DNA of 64,000 nt from Pectobacterium aroidearum (lineage in GTDB: Bacteria; Pseudomonadota; Gammaproteobacteria; Enterobacterales; Enterobacteriaceae): assembly GCF_041228105.1 (NCBI RefSeq), contig NZ_CP166097.1, positions 2,666,001 through 2,730,000 of the forward strand, read 5' to 3'. Within the stretch, counting starts at the first letter, position 1. Each line of letters starts with the position of its first letter. The notes under the pieces are model-generated. The model saw only the letters and a list, made by a program, of their open reading frames with translations, did no database searches and had not been told where the DNA came from. Below, in pieces: positions 59,576 to 64,000 of this stretch. A program made the translations under genes and the position numbers.

Positions 59576-60643
59576 ATGCAACTGTCTTCTACGCAACCAT
59601 CTTCTAAGACCCGGGAACCGTCTACTGCTCAGGATGTCGTCACCATGCAAAATATACTGGAAAAATTATACCGTGCAGAAAGCATCAGCCGTCAGGAAAG
59701 TCAGGCGCTGTTTGGTGCCATTATTCGCGGCGAACTGGAAGCCAGCCAACTGGCAGCGGCGCTGATTAGCATGAAGGTGCGCGGCGAGCATCCCGATGAA
59801 ATTGCCGGTGCCGCCACCGCATTGCTGGCCGATGCGCAGCCGTTCCCTCGCCCTGACTATTTATTTGCCGATATCGTCGGCACCGGCGGTGACGGTACGA
59901 ACAGCATCAACATTTCAACCGCCAGTGCCTTCGTGGCTGCCAGTTGCGGCCTGAAAATCGCCAAGCACGGCAACCGCAGCGTCTCCAGCCGTTCCGGTTC
60001 ATCCGATTTGCTTTCTGCTTTCGGTATTAAGCTGGACATGAGCGCGCAGGATTCACGTCAGGCGCTGGACGATTTGGGCGTGTGTTTCCTGTTTGCTCCG
60101 CAATATCATCTGGGTTTCCGCCATGCAATGCCAGTGCGTCAGCAGCTCAAAACCCGCACCGTCTTCAACGTGCTGGGGCCACTGGTTAACCCCGCTCGTC
60201 CGCCGCTGGCGCTGATTGGCGTGTATAGCCCTGAATTGGTTCGGCCTATCGCCGAAACATTGAAGGTGCTGGGCTACCAGCGTGCCGCCGTAGTACATGG
60301 CGGCGGGATGGATGAAGTCGCCATTCATGCGCCGACACAGGTGGCTGAATTAAACAATGGCGAGATCGAAACCTACGAACTGACGCACCGCGATTTCGGA
60401 CTGGATACGTATTCGCTGTCGGCATTACAAGGCGGTACGCCAGAAGAAAACCGTGACATTCTCGCGTCACTACTACAAGGTAAAGGTGAACGCGCGCATG
60501 CTGCTGCGGTTGCCGCCAATGTTGCGCTGCTCCTGAGATTATTCGGACAAGAAAATTTGCGCCAAAATGCGCAACAGGCGCTTGAAGTCATTCATAGTGG
60601 ACAGGCTTATCAGCGCGTTATCGCACTGTCCGCGAGAGGATAA
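59576..60643 (+). CDS. trpD: Anthranilate phosphoribosyltransferase TrpD
   Basis: 355 residues. Transfers phosphoribose from PRPP to anthranilate. Conserved [35 protein letters not shown] and [14 protein letters not shown] blocks are all present. GAGGG eight bases upstream of ATG 59576. The first 20 residues ([15 protein letters not shown]) are hydrophilic and resemble the linker joining TrpG and TrpD in fused enterobacterial proteins, consistent with gene fission. A later ATG (59645, MQNILEK) fits the shorter, standard TrpD start. Confidence 0.94.
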   Translation: MQLSSTQPSSKTREPSTAQDVVTMQNILEKLYRAESISRQESQALFGAIIRGELEASQLAAALISMKVRGEHPDEIAGAATALLADAQPFPRPDYLFADIVGTGGDGTNSINISTASAFVAASCGLKIAKHGNRSVSSRSGSSDLLSAFGIKLDMSAQDSRQALDDLGVCFLFAPQYHLGFRHAMPVRQQLKTRTVFNVLGPLVNPARPPLALIGVYSPELVRPIAETLKVLGYQRAAVVHGGGMDEVAIHAPTQVAELNNGEIETYELTHRDFGLDTYSLSALQGGTPEENRDILASLLQGKGERAHAAAVAANVALLLRLFGQENLRQNAQQALEVIHSGQAYQRVIALSARG

Positions 60644-60650
60644 GGGAATC

Positions 60651-62018
60651 ATGCAGGAAACCGTATTACATAAAATTGTGCGCGATAAGGCGCTTTGGGT
60701 TGCGGAGAGAGAGAAAGCACAGCCGCTGGCCTCTTTTCAGCATGAAATTGTTCCCAGCCAGCGCGACTTTTATCAGGCACTGAAACAGGATAAGCCCGCT
60801 TTTATTCTGGAATGCAAAAAGGCCTCGCCGTCGAAAGGATTGATTCGCGACGATTTCGACCCGGTAGCGATTGCCAAGGTTTATAAAGATTACGCGTCCG
60901 CGATTTCCGTTTTAACCGACGAGAAATATTTTCAGGGTGACTTTGCCTTTCTGCCGCAGGTGAGCGCAGCAGTACATCAGCCGGTATTGTGCAAAGACTT
61001 TATTATTTCGCCTTACCAGATCTATCTGGCTCGCTACTATCAGGCCGATGCCATTCTGCTGATGCTATCCGTGCTGGACGACGAGCAATACCTGCAACTG
61101 GCCGACGTGGCGCACAGTCTGAAGCTAGGTGTCTTGACGGAAGTCAGTAATGAAGAAGAGCTAGAGCGGGCCATTCAGTTGGAAGCGCGCGTCGTCGGAA
61201 TCAACAACCGCGATCTGCGCGATCTCTCCATTGATCTTAACCGCACCCGGACGCTCGCCCCGCGTCTGCCCGCTGGCGTCACCGTGATCAGCGAGTCTGG
61301 CATCAACCGACATGCCCAGATTCGTGAACTCAGCGCCTTTGCCCAGGGGTTCTTGATCGGCAGTTCGCTGATGTCAGAACCCGATCTGAACGGCGCAGTA
61401 CGCCGCGTTATTCTGGGAGAAAACAAGGTCTGCGGCCTGACGCGTGCCGAGGATGCTCAAGCGGCTTATCAAGCCGGTGCGCTCTACGGCGGATTAATCT
61501 TCGTCGCCAGTTCACCACGCTATGTTGACGCTAAACACGCCGCCGACGTGATGACAGGCGCTCCACTGCGCTATGTCGGCGTTTTCCGTAATGCGCCTGT
61601 CGAACACATCGTTGCTATCACGACGCAGTTGGGGCTAGCGGCCGTTCAGCTACACGGCGATGAAGATCAACAGACGATCGACAAGCTACGCCAGCAACTC
61701 CCTGCGGCTTGCCAGATTTGGAAAGCGTTGAGCATCGCGGACACCCTGCCAGCGCGTAATCTCACCCACGTCGATCGCTACGTGTTTGACAACGGTCAGG
61801 GCGGCAGCGGGAAAACCTTCAACTGGTCGCTGTTGGCGAATCAATCATTGGATAACGTGCTGTTAGCCGGCGGCCTAAATAGCGATAACTGCGCGCTGGC
61901 AGCACAGCAAGGTTGCGCAGGACTGGATTTCAATTCCGGGGTAGAAAGCGAACCGGGAAAAAAAGACTCACATAAAATTGCTGCGGTTTTTGCGACATTA
62001 CGTCAGCCGCAGCGCTAA
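60651..62018 (+). CDS. trpCF: Bifunctional TrpC-TrpF (indole-3-glycerol-phosphate synthase / PRAI)
   Basis: 455 residues, two TIM barrels. IGPS half: [45 protein letters not shown] half: [27 protein letters not shown] and [10 protein letters not shown]. The N-terminal domain makes indole-glycerol-P, the C-terminal one isomerises phosphoribosylanthranilate. AAGGG before ATG 60651; an earlier in-frame start overlaps trpD and is unlikely. Confidence 0.96.
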   Translation: MQETVLHKIVRDKALWVAEREKAQPLASFQHEIVPSQRDFYQALKQDKPAFILECKKASPSKGLIRDDFDPVAIAKVYKDYASAISVLTDEKYFQGDFAFLPQVSAAVHQPVLCKDFIISPYQIYLARYYQADAILLMLSVLDDEQYLQLADVAHSLKLGVLTEVSNEEELERAIQLEARVVGINNRDLRDLSIDLNRTRTLAPRLPAGVTVISESGINRHAQIRELSAFAQGFLIGSSLMSEPDLNGAVRRVILGENKVCGLTRAEDAQAAYQAGALYGGLIFVASSPRYVDAKHAADVMTGAPLRYVGVFRNAPVEHIVAITTQLGLAAVQLHGDEDQQTIDKLRQQLPAACQIWKALSIADTLPARNLTHVDRYVFDNGQGGSGKTFNWSLLANQSLDNVLLAGGLNSDNCALAAQQGCAGLDFNSGVESEPGKKDSHKIAAVFATLRQPQR

Positions 62019-62034
62019 AACAGACGGGAAAATT

Positions 62035-63225
62035 ATGACATTACTCAACCCTTACTTCGGTGAATTCGGCGGACAATTTGTTCCGCAGATCCTCATGCCG
62101 GCGTTACGCCAGCTGGAAGAGGCTTTCGTCAATGCACAAAAAGATCCTGAATTTCAGGCTGAATTTACCGATCTGCTGAAAAACTATGCGGGTCGTCCAA
62201 CGGCGTTAACCCTGTGTCAAAACCTGACTGCTGGGACGAAAACCAAGCTGTATCTGAAACGCGAAGACCTGCTGCACGGTGGCGCGCACAAAACTAATCA
62301 GGTGCTCGGGCAGGCCCTGCTGGCCAAGCGCATGGGTAAAAGCGAAATCATCGCTGAAACCGGTGCAGGCCAACACGGTGTCGCGACAGCGCTGGCTTGC
62401 GCCCTTCTCGGCCTGAAATGCCGCGTTTATATGGGAGCAAAAGACGTTGAGCGCCAGTCGCCGAACGTCTTCCGTATGCGTCTGATGGGTGCAGAAGTGA
62501 TTCCGGTTCACAGCGGTTCCTCTACGCTGAAAGATGCCTGTAACGAAGCGCTACGTGACTGGTCTGGCAGCTATGAAACCGCACACTATCTGCTGGGAAC
62601 AGCGGCAGGCCCGCATCCTTACCCGACTATCGTGCGCGAATTTCAACGCATGATTGGTGAAGAGACGAAAGCCCAGATTCTGGAAAAAGAAGGTCGCTTG
62701 CCGGATGCGGTATTGGCCTGCATCGGCGGTGGCTCTAACGCGATTGGAATGTTTGCTGATTTCATCGACGATACCAGCGTCCGTCTGATCGGCATTGAAC
62801 CTGGCGGCTTGGGCATTGAATCCGGGCAGCACGGTGCACCGTTAAAACATGGTCGCCTCGGTATCTATTTCGGCATGAAGTCCCCCATGATGCAAACCTC
62901 CGACGGACAAATTGAAGAGTCCTACTCTATTTCCGCCGGTCTGGATTTCCCGTCCGTCGGCCCGCAACACGCCTACCTGAACAGCATCGGTCGCGCTGAC
63001 TATGTCTCGATTACCGATGACGAAGCGCTGGATGCATTCAAAACGCTCTGCCGCAGTGAAGGCATTATCCCCGCGCTGGAATCCTCCCACGCGCTGGCAC
63101 ACGCCCTGAAGATGATTAAAGCGGAACCGGAGAAAGAGCAACTGCTGGTGGTCAACCTTTCAGGCCGTGGTGATAAAGACATCTTTACCGTGCATGATAT
63201 TTTGAAAGATCGGGGAGAAATCTAA
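62035..63225 (+). CDS. trpB: Tryptophan synthase beta chain TrpB
   Basis: 396 residues. PLP lysine in the [13 protein letters not shown] motif near residue 87; [10 protein letters not shown] phosphate-binding loop; [14 protein letters not shown]. Condenses indole, channelled from TrpA, with serine. The ATG at 62035 matches the family start [14 protein letters not shown]. Overlaps trpA by one base. Confidence 0.97.
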   Translation: MTLLNPYFGEFGGQFVPQILMPALRQLEEAFVNAQKDPEFQAEFTDLLKNYAGRPTALTLCQNLTAGTKTKLYLKREDLLHGGAHKTNQVLGQALLAKRMGKSEIIAETGAGQHGVATALACALLGLKCRVYMGAKDVERQSPNVFRMRLMGAEVIPVHSGSSTLKDACNEALRDWSGSYETAHYLLGTAAGPHPYPTIVREFQRMIGEETKAQILEKEGRLPDAVLACIGGGSNAIGMFADFIDDTSVRLIGIEPGGLGIESGQHGAPLKHGRLGIYFGMKSPMMQTSDGQIEESYSISAGLDFPSVGPQHAYLNSIGRADYVSITDDEALDAFKTLCRSEGIIPALESSHALAHALKMIKAEPEKEQLLVVNLSGRGDKDIFTVHDILKDRGEI

Positions 63226-64000
63226 TGGAGCGTTATCAACAGCTGTTTAATCGCCTGTCAGAGAAAAAGGAAGGCGCGTTCGTTCCCTTTGTCACACTGG
63301 GCGATCCCTCCCCCGAGCAGTCTCTGAAAATTATCGACACGCTGATTGCCGCCGGTGCCGATGCGCTGGAGTTAGGCGTGCCCTTCTCTGACCCACTGGC
63401 AGATGGCCCAACCATTCAGGATGCCAACCTGCGCGCCTTTGCTGCCAGCGTCAACCCCGGCCAGTGCTTCGAAATGCTGGCAACCATTCGTCAGAAATAC
63501 CCGGACATCCCGATTGGTCTGCTGATGTATGCCAATCTGGTCTTCAGCAACGGCATTGATGAATTCTATCAGCGCTGCGCGCAGGTTGGCGTTGATTCGG
63601 TGTTAGTGGCAGATGTTCCAGTGGCGGAGTCAGCGCCTTTCCGTACGGCTGCGCTGCGGCATGGCATTGCCCCTATTTTTATCTGCCCGCCCAATGCCGA
63701 CGATGAACTGCTGCGCGAGATCGCTTCCTATGGCCGCGGTTATACCTATTTAGTGTCGCGTGCGGGCGTAACCGGGGCAGAAAAACGCGCCCAACTACCG
63801 CTGAATCATTTGGTAACCAAACTGAACGAGTACCATGCTGCCCCTCCGCTGCAAGGATTTGGCATTTCCGATCCTACTCAGGTGCGGGAAACGTTAGCAT
63901 CAGGCGCTGCGGGTGCCATTTCTGGCTCGGCGATCGTGCGGATTATCGAAAAAAATCTGAACCAGCCTGACGTTATGCTGTCAGAGTTGCACACCTTTGT
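63225..64000 (+). CDS. trpA: Tryptophan synthase alpha chain TrpA, 3' end outside window
   Basis: 258 codons visible of about 268. [28 protein letters not shown] start with catalytic Glu49 region [16 protein letters not shown] and Asp60, and the phosphate-binding [13 protein letters not shown] loop near the end ([14 protein letters not shown]). Cleaves indole-3-glycerol-P to indole and G3P. The window cuts it about ten codons before the expected stop. Confidence 0.96.
   Translation, partial: MERYQQLFNRLSEKKEGAFVPFVTLGDPSPEQSLKIIDTLIAAGADALELGVPFSDPLADGPTIQDANLRAFAASVNPGQCFEMLATIRQKYPDIPIGLLMYANLVFSNGIDEFYQRCAQVGVDSVLVADVPVAESAPFRTAALRHGIAPIFICPPNADDELLREIASYGRGYTYLVSRAGVTGAEKRAQLPLNHLVTKLNEYHAAPPLQGFGISDPTQVRETLASGAAGAISGSAIVRIIEKNLNQPDVMLSELHTF

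Overview
The window is chromosomal DNA of a soft-rot enterobacterium, most likely Pectobacterium (formerly Erwinia carotovora). Nearly every gene has an obvious Enterobacterales counterpart, and long blocks keep the E. coli order (ynfK-mlc-ynfL-ynfM; tus-fumC-manA-ydgA-add-ydgJ; cnu-rsxABCDGE-nth-dtpA; cysB-topA-yciN-sohB-yciK-btuR-rluB-yciO-rnm-trp). The differences point to Pectobacteriaceae: trpG and trpD are separate genes, an EcaC-type protein is present, there is a gene pair for glucosylglycerate-type solutes, and one gene has a HrpL-type promoter. A Ter site with tus places the window near the replication terminus. I see no tRNA, rRNA, insertion sequence, prophage or CRISPR array.

Layout. 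1-1.6 kb: 5'-truncated coiled-coil gene with a hydrophobic segment, then an 86-residue orphan. 1.9-4.0 kb: phosphatase/glycosyltransferase pair for a phosphoglycerate-linked compatible solute. 4.3-5.5 kb: Tat-exported HisC-like aminotransferase. 5.7-8.3 kb: ydfG, ynfB, an orphan lipoprotein, ynfD. 8.3-14.4 kb: 14-TM efflux pump, ynfK, mlc, ynfL, ynfM. 14.5-25.2 kb: Ter-tus, fumC, manA, ydgA, an ACR3/BASS-like transporter, add, ecaC-like gene, yfeH-like gene, ydgJ. 25.3-33.5 kb: L-arabinose island (araFGH and araC leftward, araBA rightward, no araD) inserted between ydgJ and cnu. 33.8-40.8 kb: cnu, the rsx electron-transport operon (rsxC carries 156-bp tandem repeats) and nth. 41.0-43.6 kb: an unusual methyltransferase/MoCo-sulfurase-like fusion between nth and dtpA. 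44.3-57.1 kb: dtpA, cysB, topA, yciN, sohB, yciK, btuR, rluB, yciO, an orphan effector-like gene, rnm. 57.2-64.0 kb: trp promoter/operator, leader peptide, attenuator and trpE-G-D-CF-B-A, with trpA cut by the window end.

Most notable region: 55327-56166. A gene of lower GC, inserted between the syntenic neighbours yciO and rnm, has a near-consensus HrpL box 53 bases before its start, an N-terminus meeting the usual type III export-signal rules, and a single cysteine in a Gly-Cys/His arrangement like that of CNF1/BLF1-type glutamine deamidases. I infer a type III effector not part of the standard Pectobacterium set. Second in interest is the 867-residue fusion at 41035-43638; third is the truncated coiled-coil protein at the left edge, which may be a ClyA-type pore-forming protein.
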